In this document: positions 1 through 7,491 of the stretch, piece after piece | Numbering within the stretch: the first letter of the stretch is position 1 | Layout of the letters: each line of letters starts with the position of its first letter | Origin: Lachnoclostridium sp. UBA7097 | GTDB lineage: Bacteria; Bacillota; Clostridia; Lachnospirales; Lachnospiraceae | Assembly (NCBI GenBank): GCA_002499945.1 | Contig: DKYP01000148.1 | Span: 1-16,790, forward strand | Direction of reading: 5' to 3' | Length of the DNA: 16,790 nucleotides | Program-made: the position numbers and the translations under genes | The notes under the pieces: generated by a model | Database searches by the model: none | The model's input: only the letters and a program-made list of their open reading frames with translations | Told to the model about the DNA's origin: nothing

Positions 1-84
1 AACTTATCTTAAGTGATATTTAAAAAGCCAGAAATACAAAAATTTATTGGTTATGATATTAAATATATGTACCATATATAGTAA

Positions 85-110
85 GAGAGGATTGCATTAA
101 CAATCCTCTC
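85..110 (-). terminator. Candidate terminator hairpin after the secreted-protein gene
   Basis: GAGAGGATTG (85-94) and CAATCCTCTC (101-110) form a perfect 10-bp stem with a 6-base loop, 60 bases past the stop codon of the minus-strand gene. The transcript continues UUACUAUAUAU, a poor U-tract, so this is a probable but not classical intrinsic terminator. It could also stop plus-strand transcription entering from the left. Nothing else is recognisable in bases 1-169. Confidence 0.5.
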
Positions 111-169
111 CCCTTTAACAATATCTAATATCTAATGCATTTTTATTAACTAACAGATATTCTTTATAA

Positions 170-1471
170 TTAATTTGCAGGAGCTTCTGCATCTGCTGGG
201 AATGTAATTGTTCCAGCCTTTGCCCATACACCTGCCACTACCTTATTTGCCTTATCGCCAGCTATACGTACCTTAACATCTTTGCCATTAGCTTTATCTT
301 TTTTAACTTTTAATGTTGCATTTTCTCTAAGTATCTTTGCTTTCTCATCTCCTACCTGGACTTCTATAGATGTACCTTTTGTATTTGTAATAACAACTTC
401 TGTGTATTTATGAGCACCTTTTTTGCCTGCGTCAGTAAATGATACATCAGCACCAATAGAAGTACCACTAGCAACAATAGTACCCTTTGTTGTTATTCCA
501 GCAGAAGCAGGGAATGCAACTGTATCAGTATCAGCAGCTAATACAGCTGGAGCAATAAGTTCTACACGTGTCCACTTAGAAGCGCATTTCTTACCTGGAT
601 TTGCTGCTGTACGTACCTCTAACACACCTTTAGCAGCACTACCTAAAAGTTCATCAACAGATGGTGTAGCTTTATTATCTCCAGTTGCTATAGCATCATC
701 AGAAGCAACAAGCGCTGCATCGCCTTCTTTAACAACACGGTACTTTGCCTTCTTAGGAATAGATACTGTACCTTTTAAATAATCTATAGAAACTTTAGGT
801 CCATTAGCCTGCTTTGCAATACTAATCTTTGCTTCTTTGCCAGGAAGAGTTCCTACTTCATATACTTTATATTTTGTTTCATCACCTCTAACAGCACTGC
901 CAAGATCAGTTGCTTCCGCTGTTATTGTTTCCTTTTTTGTAGCAGGTATTCTTACATATAATGAAGCTCCCTGGTACTGGTAATTAGAAAAATCAAAATT
1001 TCCAAATGCATCAGCATCTCCATATGAACCAAGTGCTGTCCTGACCTGTATTTTACTACCATCAGCACCCTCTGTTACCTCAAGTTTAGTTATTTTAGCT
1101 GTTTCTTTATCCACTGTAGCTTTAGTCTTCTTTGTTGCTGCAGAAATCTTTACCAAAAAAGCATCTGCATCGTCTGTTTTAACTGCAATATAATTATCTT
1201 TAGTAACATTTAATTTAGATAAATCTACTGTAGCTGTATGACCTTCATATACATCCCATGAAGATATCTTAACGCCTTTTGTACTTACACTTGCTACACT
1301 AGTCATTATTTCTAAATCATTAGCTTCTGCTGTTATTTTCAAACTAGTGCCATCAAATGTAACACCCCCTGTAGGATTAACTGCTGCTGATGCATCAGAG
1401 CCAGCACCCATCCATGCTGCTGCTGCAAGGGCTGTTAATGCAGTCCCCTGTAATACTCTTTTAATTCTCAT
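170..1471 (-). CDS. Secreted beta-rich surface protein of unknown function
   Basis: I do not recognise this 433-residue protein. Residues 1-30 form a Sec signal peptide (MRIKR, then an Ala/Leu-rich core, cleavage probably after ASA). The mature part is rich in Ala, Lys, Thr, Val and Asp, has one Cys (about 296) and looks all-beta. Loosely repeated strand patterns recur: IQVRTA (141-146) with LYVRIPA (171-177), LEVRTAA (284-290) with RVELIAP (302-308), and IEVQV (369-373) with VKVRIAG (399-405). Two late segments resemble each other, GTIVASG and GTITFPA. I see no LPXTG, SLH repeat, C-terminal membrane helix or catalytic motif, so it is probably released or held non-covalently on the wall. The start is an ATG with AAGGAGG eight to nine bases upstream. 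It stands alone with a long leader. A structural surface or S-layer-like role is only a guess. Confidence 0.75.
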   Translation of the reverse strand: MRIKRVLQGTALTALAAAAWMGAGSDASAAVNPTGGVTFDGTSLKITAEANDLEIMTSVASVSTKGVKISSWDVYEGHTATVDLSKLNVTKDNYIAVKTDDADAFLVKISAATKKTKATVDKETAKITKLEVTEGADGSKIQVRTALGSYGDADAFGNFDFSNYQYQGASLYVRIPATKKETITAEATDLGSAVRGDETKYKVYEVGTLPGKEAKISIAKQANGPKVSIDYLKGTVSIPKKAKYRVVKEGDAALVASDDAIATGDNKATPSVDELLGSAAKGVLEVRTAANPGKKCASKWTRVELIAPAVLAADTDTVAFPASAGITTKGTIVASGTSIGADVSFTDAGKKGAHKYTEVVITNTKGTSIEVQVGDEKAKILRENATLKVKKDKANGKDVKVRIAGDKANKVVAGVWAKAGTITFPADAEAPAN

Positions 1472-1724
1472 AATGAATACCTCCTTGTAATTACCTTACA
1501 TGTTTTACATCCTTGTGTTAATTCATCCAACGCCATCCATCCTTATCTGGCCTGGATAATAATACTTCTATAATATATTATATACATAGAAATAATATGT
1601 TCCATCCAACCAAAAGAGCTATACGGAAAACAGTTAAACAAAGTTAAAATGCACCTGCAAATAAAACAATACACAATACAAAGAATGTAACAACGCTGCC
1701 ACACCTTGCCCATTCTTTTATCCA

Positions 1725-1767
1725 GGACCTGCCGGTCCGGTAATTATGTATTGCTGTTGCAATACAT
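1725..1767. other. Two adjacent stem-loops in intergenic DNA
   Basis: GGACC/GGTCC (1725-1729 and 1734-1738, loop TGCC) is followed 8 bases later by ATGTATTGC/GCAATACAT (1746-1754 and 1759-1767, loop TGTT), a perfect 9-bp stem. Neither is followed by a U-tract on either strand, so they are not ordinary terminators. They could be part of a structured RNA or a relic of a small inverted-repeat element; the sequence does not decide. Confidence 0.35.
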
Positions 1768-2130
1768 CTGCCACGTCAAAAGCAAACTTGTTTAATCCAT
1801 ATGTAATAATACCTGGTAAAGTCCTTATACACTATAATTCCTGTTATTAAATGCAGTAACCAGTACAAAATCCGTCTTTGTACCCTTTTTCCCATTCTGC
1901 AACAGACCTTACTGCCATATTGTAAATTATTTAAAATCTCCCTTAACAATTAACAATACAAATATTATGCTTTTTATAGTGTATAGAAACTGGTAACACA
2001 GATTATGTCCGCCACAGCTTGAAGAATACATGCTCTACATTCCCTTAGCAACTGCCTCATTTTTTCTAAATTTGCTAATTGATTAATTTAATTAATTGTT
2101 ACAAGCACTGGCTTCTAATATCTGTCCACG

Positions 2131-2301
2131 TTATGCCAGCAAAACCTGTCCCCTCCTGCCTGGTATACAGTACCATAACAGACATTCTATGCTTTCCAGC
2201 CTTACAAGGTGGTACGGCACCTTGTATATACTGTATTCAAATATATCTGCTATAATCACAAATACCACACAAAACAGGACTGCCCCTGCCAGACAAGCCA
2301 T
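2131..2301 (-). CDS. Possible 56-residue small membrane protein
   Basis: An ATG at 2301-2299 opens 56 codons ending TAA at 2131. The product would start with a hydrophobic helix (about residues 3-18, CLAGAVLFCVVFVIIA) and a polar, aromatic tail with four Cys in total. The frame is open without stops upstream to about 2355. AAGGGG lies about 15 bases upstream, too far for a good ribosome site. It may be a small membrane protein, a piece of a decayed gene, or chance. Low confidence. Confidence 0.15.
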   Translation of the reverse strand: MACLAGAVLFCVVFVIIADIFEYSIYKVPYHLVRLESIECLLWYCIPGRRGQVLLA

Positions 2302-2439
2302 GATGTTACTGGACTGCCCCTTGGTATCTCCAGGGATTAAACCTGCATTTTAAAATTTATCTATACTACATATAACTCTTGTAAAGTATTTCGTCTTAAT
2401 TGAAAAAAAATTTAGCACTTTTTTAAAATTTTTTTCAAA

Positions 2440-2580
2440 ATATATTACATAATTTGTGAACTCTCCCCCACCTACACTCGTTACACTCGATAAGAGGTGG
2501 GGGCTTCGTAAGAAGATTGGTATTTAAGTTTCCACCTGAAAATCAGGCAACCCTTATTCTTACAGGCGTGTCCACTCCGC
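2440..2580 (-). ncRNA. Candidate omega RNA (reRNA) of the TnpB element, with guide
   Basis: TnpB nucleases use an RNA made from the 3' end of tnpB and the right end of the element, with the guide read from flanking DNA. Here the stop of tnpB (2543) is followed by 39 bases and then a 9-bp stem (2465-2503) with a 21-base loop, GAGAG, and TTCAC (minus strand, 2460-2456), a plausible right-end boundary. The next bases on the minus strand, AAATTATGTAATATAT (2455-2440), would be the guide. Family logic is established; the exact 5' boundary and the scaffold end are inferred. Confidence 0.4.
2465..2503 (-). repeat. Right-end hairpin of the IS200/IS605-type element
   Basis: CCCCCACCT (2465-2473) pairs with AGGTGGGGG (2495-2503) around a 21-base loop that itself contains ACACTCG twice. 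It lies downstream of tnpB and would form both the TnpA recognition palindrome and the 3' stem of the guide RNA scaffold. Confidence 0.7.
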
Positions 2581-3793
2581 CACTACTGTATAGAGTATCT
2601 AAACTCACAACTCTACTTTTTCTTAAGATATTCAATGCACCGTTTACATCTGCATTCAGAAGTTTTCCGTTTGCCGTTCTATACAAGCCACGTTTTATGC
2701 GTTTTCCGCTGAAATGATATTCCTGCGGGTTGTCTGCATTGTATACAGGAATTATATCTTTATCCCAGAAAGAAGCCTTTGAAGTATAGCTTTCTTCCTG
2801 CTTAACAAAAACAATCCCATTAAGTTCACATAGATATTCCAGTTTAGACCGTAGTTTTCCAAACGGGATATTAACAAAGTTCTGGTTATTATGTTTACCA
2901 ATACCAGAATTATGCTGAAATGTTTCATTGTAACCAATAACAAGTGTCCCAATATTATGGGTGATACAATAACCGATGATTTTCTTTGCCGTTTTGCTCA
3001 TATAATCATTGACCTGCCTGTTCCTTTTGCCTGCTAAAATTTTTTGACGGTTTGTTGTTCCCCGCTTACCGCCCTGTCTGTCTTTTATGCTTTGAAGCCT
3101 GGCATTTTCCTTATTGAACCACTGGTTAACAGATTTCAGCCTTTTACCGTCAATAATGAAACTCCTGCCCCCGCTTGATACTGCTGTGACAAGGTTATCC
3201 ACTCCTAAATCCAAAGCAAGTGCGTTGTTTTTGTTAAGATTTCTCTGAATGCATCCAGCTTCATATATGTACTGGATCTCAAAGAACCTTGCGTTAGCTT
3301 TAGGTATTATACGGATTTCCTTAACTTTTTTACCAAGCAGCACAGGCGGTATCCTGATTCCAACAGGTTTGTGCATTTTTCTGAACATATTGGAATATGG
3401 TAAAATTAACTTATTTCCATCCAGCCTGACAAATCCTATTACAAGCGTGGTGAAACCGTCTTTTGGCAGATAATGAGGCAGCTTACAATCTTTGAAAGAA
3501 TACCTGCCTTTCTTTGCAAGCTTAAGCAGGCTGAAAAAACTTTTGAATGAACCATCAACTTCTTTCAGTATCTGCTGTGCCATATTGGAATTAAGCATTT
3601 TATAATCCGGGCTATTTTTTAACAAAGCATAATTTTTTTCATATTTGAGATATTCACCTTCTGTGAAGTAATACTGACGGACATTATAGATTGCTTCATT
3701 GGCAAGGTTTTTCGCTGTATGGCATAATTCCCTCAAAATATTATATTCTTCCTTTGACAAATGTTTCACTTGTTGTTTTAACGTAAGATACAT
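2543..3793 (-). CDS. tnpB: TnpB RNA-guided nuclease, zinc-finger-less variant
   Basis: This 416-residue protein is an IS200/IS605 TnpB, an RNA-guided DNA endonuclease ancestral to Cas12 that keeps its element in place by cutting emptied sites. The N-terminal part (about 1-185) is the helical and wedge-like region. The split RuvC nuclease follows: RuvC-I ALDLGVDNL with Asp195, RuvC-II KQEESYTSKAS with Glu334, and RuvC-III NADVNGALNIL with Asp382. All three catalytic acids are present, so the enzyme looks intact. The usual CxxC zinc-finger pairs between RuvC-II and RuvC-III are absent; the segment is SFWDKDIIPVYNADNP followed by FSGKRIKRGLYR, a recognised variant. The start ATG has AAAGGAG seven bases upstream and an extended -10 promoter about 45 bases further up. 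No tnpA partner is nearby. Confidence 0.92.
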   Translation of the reverse strand: MYLTLKQQVKHLSKEEYNILRELCHTAKNLANEAIYNVRQYYFTEGEYLKYEKNYALLKNSPDYKMLNSNMAQQILKEVDGSFKSFFSLLKLAKKGRYSFKDCKLPHYLPKDGFTTLVIGFVRLDGNKLILPYSNMFRKMHKPVGIRIPPVLLGKKVKEIRIIPKANARFFEIQYIYEAGCIQRNLNKNNALALDLGVDNLVTAVSSGGRSFIIDGKRLKSVNQWFNKENARLQSIKDRQGGKRGTTNRQKILAGKRNRQVNDYMSKTAKKIIGYCITHNIGTLVIGYNETFQHNSGIGKHNNQNFVNIPFGKLRSKLEYLCELNGIVFVKQEESYTSKASFWDKDIIPVYNADNPQEYHFSGKRIKRGLYRTANGKLLNADVNGALNILRKSRVVSLDTLYSSGGVDTPVRIRVA

Positions 3794-3838
3794 AGTTTTT
3801 CTCCTTTCTTTCGTATTCAGGGTATTTCCTGTGTATCT

Positions 3839-3867
3839 ATTATAGCATATATTTTACTTGTTATCAA
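3839..3867 (-). promoter_or_regulatory. tnpB promoter, sigma-A type with extended -10
   Basis: On the minus strand TTGATA (3867-3862), a 17-base spacer and TATAAT (3844-3839) preceded by TGC form an almost ideal housekeeping promoter with an extended -10. It lies inside the left end of the element, about 45 bases upstream of the tnpB start, so the element brings its own promoter. Confidence 0.75.
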
Positions 3868-3894
3868 TGCTTTTAGTAAAAAGCTGGCATTCAT

Positions 3895-3933
3895 CTCCCA
3901 CTTTCGCTCACTTCGTTTGGTTAGAAGTGGGAG
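3895..3933 (-). repeat. Left-end hairpin of the IS200/IS605-type element
   Basis: CTCCCACTT (3895-3903) pairs with AAGTGGGAG (3925-3933) around a 21-base loop. Stem and loop lengths match the right-end hairpin and stem sequence is similar, which identifies it as the other element end. TTTAT (minus strand) follows 18 bases outside it. Confidence 0.7.
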
Positions 3934-4028
3934 TGTTCTGCCAAGATTTAGATAAAAAAGTCAATCGTCTTTAAAATGCCAAAGTTCTTGCCTGTAACCT
4001 GGAACAATACCAAATATCATTTTCTGTA

Positions 4029-4394
4029 TTACCTAAACCACTGGTTAAACACAACCACAGCAATTACAATATGTACTATAAGTATTGCTGGCATTCCAAA
4101 TACAAAGTACCAGTGTTTTGTCTTATGCCTGAACAAATACATTCCTGCCCATGTACCGGCACTTCCGCCAAAAATGCTTATTAAAAACAATGTTTTCTCC
4201 GGGATTCTCCATGTATGGCGTTTTGCTTTTGATTTGTCTATACCCATAACAGATAATCCAATAATATTCATAACCAGCAAATAAACCAGTACAACCCAAA
4301 ATATATTTCCTGCCAACTTATATATACCATACCTTTCTGCCTTATTCCTGCTGTCTTCCCTGGGGATAAGCACGCAAAAATTGCCACCTTCCAT
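4029..4394 (-). CDS. DUF1294 family small membrane protein
   Basis: The protein (up to 121 residues) matches the DUF1294 pattern: MGIDKSKAKRHTWRIPEK (50-67), then FGGSAGTWAGMYLFRHKTKH (75-94) and the FVFGMPA segment. Hydrophobic stretches at about 31-49, 68-86 and 97-116 suggest three membrane helices in a small inner-membrane protein. Its biochemical role is unknown. The start is unsure: the ATG at 4394 has no ribosome site, whereas a GTG at 4373 has AAGGTGG ten bases before it, giving 114 residues. It sits between the IS element and the glucanase terminator, on the same strand as both but separated from the glucanase by a strong terminator, so it is probably an unrelated single gene. Nothing ties it to glucan use. 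Confidence 0.8.
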   Translation of the reverse strand: MEGGNFCVLIPREDSRNKAERYGIYKLAGNIFWVVLVYLLVMNIIGLSVMGIDKSKAKRHTWRIPEKTLFLISIFGGSAGTWAGMYLFRHKTKHWYFVFGMPAILIVHIVIAVVVFNQWFR

Positions 4395-4465
4395 TCTTTG
4401 TAGTTTACAACTGTTTCCCTGTTTTTACAACAAATTTATTTATTGGTTTCATTGGTGCATTCTAA

Positions 4466-4497
4466 AAAAGATGTCCGGTATTTCCCGGACATCTTTT
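4466..4497 (-). terminator. Intrinsic terminator of the GH16 gene
   Basis: AAAAGATGTCCGG (4466-4478) and CCGGACATCTTTT (4485-4497) form a perfect 13-bp stem with a 6-base loop. On the minus strand the stem is followed by TTTTTTAG, a good U-tract, about 80 bases past the GH16 stop codon. It is a strong Rho-independent terminator and separates the GH16 gene from the DUF1294 gene. Confidence 0.9.
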
Positions 4498-4578
4498 CTC
4501 TAATCCTGTTATTATAATAAAATATAGTGTCTATACCCCTGCTGCCTTACCTGGAGCTGGCATTGCTGGTATCCAGGG

Positions 4579-7407
4579 CTATTTTGGTGCATCTGTCTTT
4601 TCGAGATTAATATTGTCAATGCATATACGGTGTTTTTCACTAATCTGTGTCCCGTCAACAGCGCCCATTGAAATGCTTAGTACAGACTGGCAATCTGTGT
4701 CCTCTTTCATCTGGAATACAACTGTATATGTCTGGTAATCACTGCCAAGGTCCACAATCTGGGTGTCTGCATATGGCCTCCAGTCATCTGTCCCGTCATC
4801 ATTCTTGTGGGTACTTCCATCTCTTTGTATAGTAAACATAAATTTTCTTGCTATGTTTGATTTAGCATCAAGGGAAAGTTTGTACCACTGGTCTTTTTCA
4901 AGTTCAATATTATTCTGTTTTAACTGTATTTTCCAGTCTGCATCACCTGTATTGTTTATTGTAAAATCTGCTGCATTATCTTCTGTAAGGCTGTCCACAA
5001 CACATTCTGCGCTTGCACTTCCATCTACATATGGTTCATATCCTGACAGACCTGCATTAAAACTTCCATTTTTAATTAAACTGTCTTCTACAACACGTAC
5101 ATCATCAAGATAATATGTGCCTGGTTTATCAAATTTAAATACAATATCTTTATTAGTTAATGAAGCATCTGTTGTAAATTTAAAAGCATACTCTTTTTCT
5201 GTCCCTGTAAGTGCCGTTTCAAATGCATTTCCTGCTATATTTACATTAATGCTCTTTGATGCTTCACCTTCTGCTTTAAAGTTTAATGCATAATTGCTGT
5301 TTCCTGCCAGGGCAAGCCCGCTTTGTGAAATAATTACTGGTTTGTCTGCTGCTGTGCCTTCTGGTATAGTTACTTTTAACCTTCTTATATTATCGGTATT
5401 GGTTACTACAACTTCTGCCCCTGCCTTATTGTCAATTTCCCAGTATCCCTTGCGGTCTTTTCCTTCCTGGAAACTGCCATTATAGACATAATTTCCATCT
5501 GAAAGGACTGTTTTTTCTTCTGGTTCTTCACCTGTGCTTTCAGATATTTTTACAATAGAAACATTGCTTATATGCACACCTGCCACAGAACCAGCAGCGC
5601 CTAAGTTGTATTCCAGGCGGCCGTTTGCATCATCTTTATCTGTCATTTTAAACTCATATTCATATGTCTTCTTTTCAGTTGTTAATTCTACTGTTGTGTC
5701 TGCAAAGTAACGTTTATATCCACGGTCTGGTGCTGACACATCTGCTTTTATTGTCCTTGCTGTATCAGCATATGCGTCAAAGCTTAATTTATATGTTGCA
5801 CCTTTTTTCATAGGAATATCTGGCTGTACAAGCTGCACGCTGTAATCAACAGTGCCTTCATTAACTGTATTAACTGAAATCTGCCCGTCCTTAATTTCTG
5901 CTTGTGCCTCACCACCAAGTGCTGTTAAGAATATCCAGTCTTTTTCATCTGATAAATCTTCTGCCTCCTGGAATTTCCCGTTATTGATGTAGTTGCCATC
6001 TTTATCAGGCTCTCTTAAAATAACCTCTTTCTCTGGCTTTTCTACATCTTCATTATAGCTGTCTTTCTGGTACACTTTTACATAATCAACCATAAGGGCC
6101 GCTTTGTCAAAATCTGTGCTTTCATCAGGATTACCTGGCCAGTTGCCACCAACAGCAAGGTTTAAAATAATATAAAACGGCTGGTCAAATGGTGCAGGAT
6201 ATGTAATTTCCCCCTGGCCTTCAGTTGCAGAATACCAGTCACTTTCTTCGTGCATAAGCCTGCCATCTACATACCATTTGATTCTTCCAGGTTCCCATTC
6301 TGCACTGAAAATATGGTATTCATCTGAGAAATTCCCTTTGTCTAATGTAAGTTTCCCCTGGCTTTCACTGTGCGGATTGCCATAGTGGACTGTACCATAT
6401 GAGGTACTGGTTTCATTGCCAAGCACCTCTGCAATATCAATTTCACCACATCTTGGCCATTGCCCATACAGATTTTCATCAGCAGGCATCATCCAGAATG
6501 CTGGAAGGAAGCCCTGTCCTGCCGGCATTTTTATCCTTGCTTCAAAAAGCCCGTATTTAAAGTTATGCTTATTCTGTGTATTCACCCTGCCTGATGTATA
6601 TGAAACATTCCCTTCACTGTCAACAGTTTTTACAGGTTTTAATACAAGACTGCCATCTTTAATATAAATATTTTTATCTGAATCCACATACTCCTGTAAT
6701 TCATTATTTACCCATCCTGGTTCATGCAGTTCAACATTCCAGTCATCCCTGTTTAATGAAGTACCGTTAAACCCGTCTTCCCATTTAAGTGTATAACCTT
6801 TATGTGTTTCTTCTACATCAGGATTCTGTGTAGTTTCTGGTTCTGCAGGTATTCCGCTGCCTTCTTTTTTTACTATTACTTCCATTTCCCTTGTCCATGT
6901 CTTATTATATCCTTTTATTGCCGCCCTGATTGTTGTTTTCCCTTCAGATACACCTGTAATTTTTCCGCCACTCACTTTTGCAATTTTTTTATTTGATGAA
7001 GACCATTTAACTGTTAATTTTTTATTGCCATATTTTTGTACAGATACTGTTTCTTCCTGGTTCTCTGCAATTTCAAGATTAGTTTTATTCAGTGCAGGTG
7101 CTTTTACTACTTTAACTTTGCAGGTATACTTTTTGCTGCCTTTCTTCCATGTTATTTTAGCACTGCCTGCTTTTTTTGCTGTTATGGTGCCATTTTTTGT
7201 AACTGATGCTACGCTTTTCTTTGATGTTGTGTACTTGCCGCTTTTTTCATCTGCACCGTTTATATCAAGGTCAATTTTATCACCTTTGGAAATAACACAT
7301 CCTGATACAGATAATTTTGCTGCTGCCTGTACGGGTAATGGGACAGATGGTACTGCCATTACCACTGCTGCTGCAGTTGCTACACCTTTTAATAAGTGTT
7401 TTTTCAT
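4579..7407 (-). CDS. Secreted GH16 endo-beta-glucanase (laminarinase type) with two Ig-like and three CBM4/9-like domains
   Basis: This 942-residue exported enzyme should cleave internal bonds of beta-1,3- or mixed beta-1,3/1,4-glucan. In order: signal peptide (1-28, cleavage near VQA), two bacterial Ig-like BIG_2 repeats (about 32-103 and 106-182), a Pro/Glu/Thr linker, the GH16 domain (about 203-450), and three carbohydrate-binding-like modules (464-622, 637-775, 777-938), each opening with an NG.F motif. The GH16 signature GEIDIAEV gives nucleophile Glu322, helper Asp324 and acid/base Glu327. The extra Met-free EIDIAEV form fits laminarinase-type members, but linkage preference is inference. 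No anchor motif, so it is released or held by the Ig-like repeats. The start ATG has AGGAGG seven bases upstream; a divergent AraC gene and direct repeats suggest induction. Module 1 is nearly duplicated in the chemoreceptor at 11179. Confidence 0.93.
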   Translation of the reverse strand: MKKHLLKGVATAAAVVMAVPSVPLPVQAAAKLSVSGCVISKGDKIDLDINGADEKSGKYTTSKKSVASVTKNGTITAKKAGSAKITWKKGSKKYTCKVKVVKAPALNKTNLEIAENQEETVSVQKYGNKKLTVKWSSSNKKIAKVSGGKITGVSEGKTTIRAAIKGYNKTWTREMEVIVKKEGSGIPAEPETTQNPDVEETHKGYTLKWEDGFNGTSLNRDDWNVELHEPGWVNNELQEYVDSDKNIYIKDGSLVLKPVKTVDSEGNVSYTSGRVNTQNKHNFKYGLFEARIKMPAGQGFLPAFWMMPADENLYGQWPRCGEIDIAEVLGNETSTSYGTVHYGNPHSESQGKLTLDKGNFSDEYHIFSAEWEPGRIKWYVDGRLMHEESDWYSATEGQGEITYPAPFDQPFYIILNLAVGGNWPGNPDESTDFDKAALMVDYVKVYQKDSYNEDVEKPEKEVILREPDKDGNYINNGKFQEAEDLSDEKDWIFLTALGGEAQAEIKDGQISVNTVNEGTVDYSVQLVQPDIPMKKGATYKLSFDAYADTARTIKADVSAPDRGYKRYFADTTVELTTEKKTYEYEFKMTDKDDANGRLEYNLGAAGSVAGVHISNVSIVKISESTGEEPEEKTVLSDGNYVYNGSFQEGKDRKGYWEIDNKAGAEVVVTNTDNIRRLKVTIPEGTAADKPVIISQSGLALAGNSNYALNFKAEGEASKSINVNIAGNAFETALTGTEKEYAFKFTTDASLTNKDIVFKFDKPGTYYLDDVRVVEDSLIKNGSFNAGLSGYEPYVDGSASAECVVDSLTEDNAADFTINNTGDADWKIQLKQNNIELEKDQWYKLSLDAKSNIARKFMFTIQRDGSTHKNDDGTDDWRPYADTQIVDLGSDYQTYTVVFQMKEDTDCQSVLSISMGAVDGTQISEKHRICIDNINLEKTDAPK
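5542..6018 (-). repeat. CBM module copy A (in the GH16 enzyme)
   Basis: Codons 464-622 encode a 159-residue module running from LREPDKDGNY to SNVSIVKIS. It aligns without gaps to the module at 12826-13302, with about 97 of 159 residues identical by hand count. Third codon positions differ often, so the copies are not recent. Confidence 0.85.
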
Positions 7408-7462
7408 TTAACTACCTCCTAAAATTTGTATTTTATCTAAAAAGAGCTTTAATATAGAAATA

Positions 7463-7491
7463 ATTATAAACTCTATCCTTTTACAAAAATA
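7463..7491 (-). promoter_or_regulatory. Candidate GH16 promoter with weak -35
   Basis: On the minus strand TATAAT (7468-7463) is a good -10 about 55 bases upstream of the GH16 start. At 17-base spacing the -35 position holds TATTTT (7491-7486), a poor match, and is overlapped by a copy of the TACAAAAATA repeat. A weak -35 covered by an operator is what one expects of an activator-dependent promoter. Confidence 0.5.

Larger units (their letters stand above)
1472..2455. other. Gene-poor intergenic region, about 1 kb
   Basis: No confident gene here. The right-hand gene-proximal part (1472-1620) is the leader of the secreted-protein gene; on the minus strand it holds a TATAAT hexamer (about 1572-1577) with no convincing -35, and several GGATG repeats. 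Two adjacent hairpins lie at 1725-1767. On the minus strand there are short stop-free pieces in different frames with coding-like composition: 1847-1918 (23 codons), 1974-2060 (28 codons) and 2131-2355. These may be relics of a decayed gene. An AT-only inverted repeat (2400-2413 with 2426-2438) lies beside the mobile element. Confidence 0.4.
2456..3951 (-). mobile_element. IS200/IS605-type element carrying tnpB only
   Basis: The element consists of tnpB (2543-3793) between two similar hairpins, each a 9-bp stem with a 21-base loop (2465-2503 and 3895-3933), the subterminal structures that the Y1 transposase TnpA recognises in this family. No tnpA is present, so it would need TnpA from elsewhere (IS1341-like). 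I place the left boundary just inside TTTAT (minus strand, 3956-3952) because that pentamer resembles the target motif known for some Firmicutes relatives, and the right boundary at TTCAC (2460-2456). As usual in this family, no target duplication is visible. Boundaries are inferred. Confidence 0.6.

Noticed and set aside
423..782. Plus-strand open frame inside the secreted-protein gene
   Set aside because: Shadow of the minus-strand gene, which has a signal peptide and a strong ribosome site.
2096..2353. Plus-strand 85-codon frame in the intergenic gap
   Set aside because: It needs a TTG start without a ribosome site and has no recognisable feature; the minus strand of this stretch looks more coding-like, though weakly.
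2400..2438. AT-only inverted repeat beside the mobile element as a terminator or attachment site
   Set aside because: Homopolymer A and T runs pair by composition alone, with a one-base mismatch in length; no other support.
4551..4578. CCTGGA/TCCAGG inverted repeat just after the GH16 stop
   Set aside because: A 6-bp stem with a 16-base loop and no U-tract; the strong hairpin at 4466-4497 is the better terminator.
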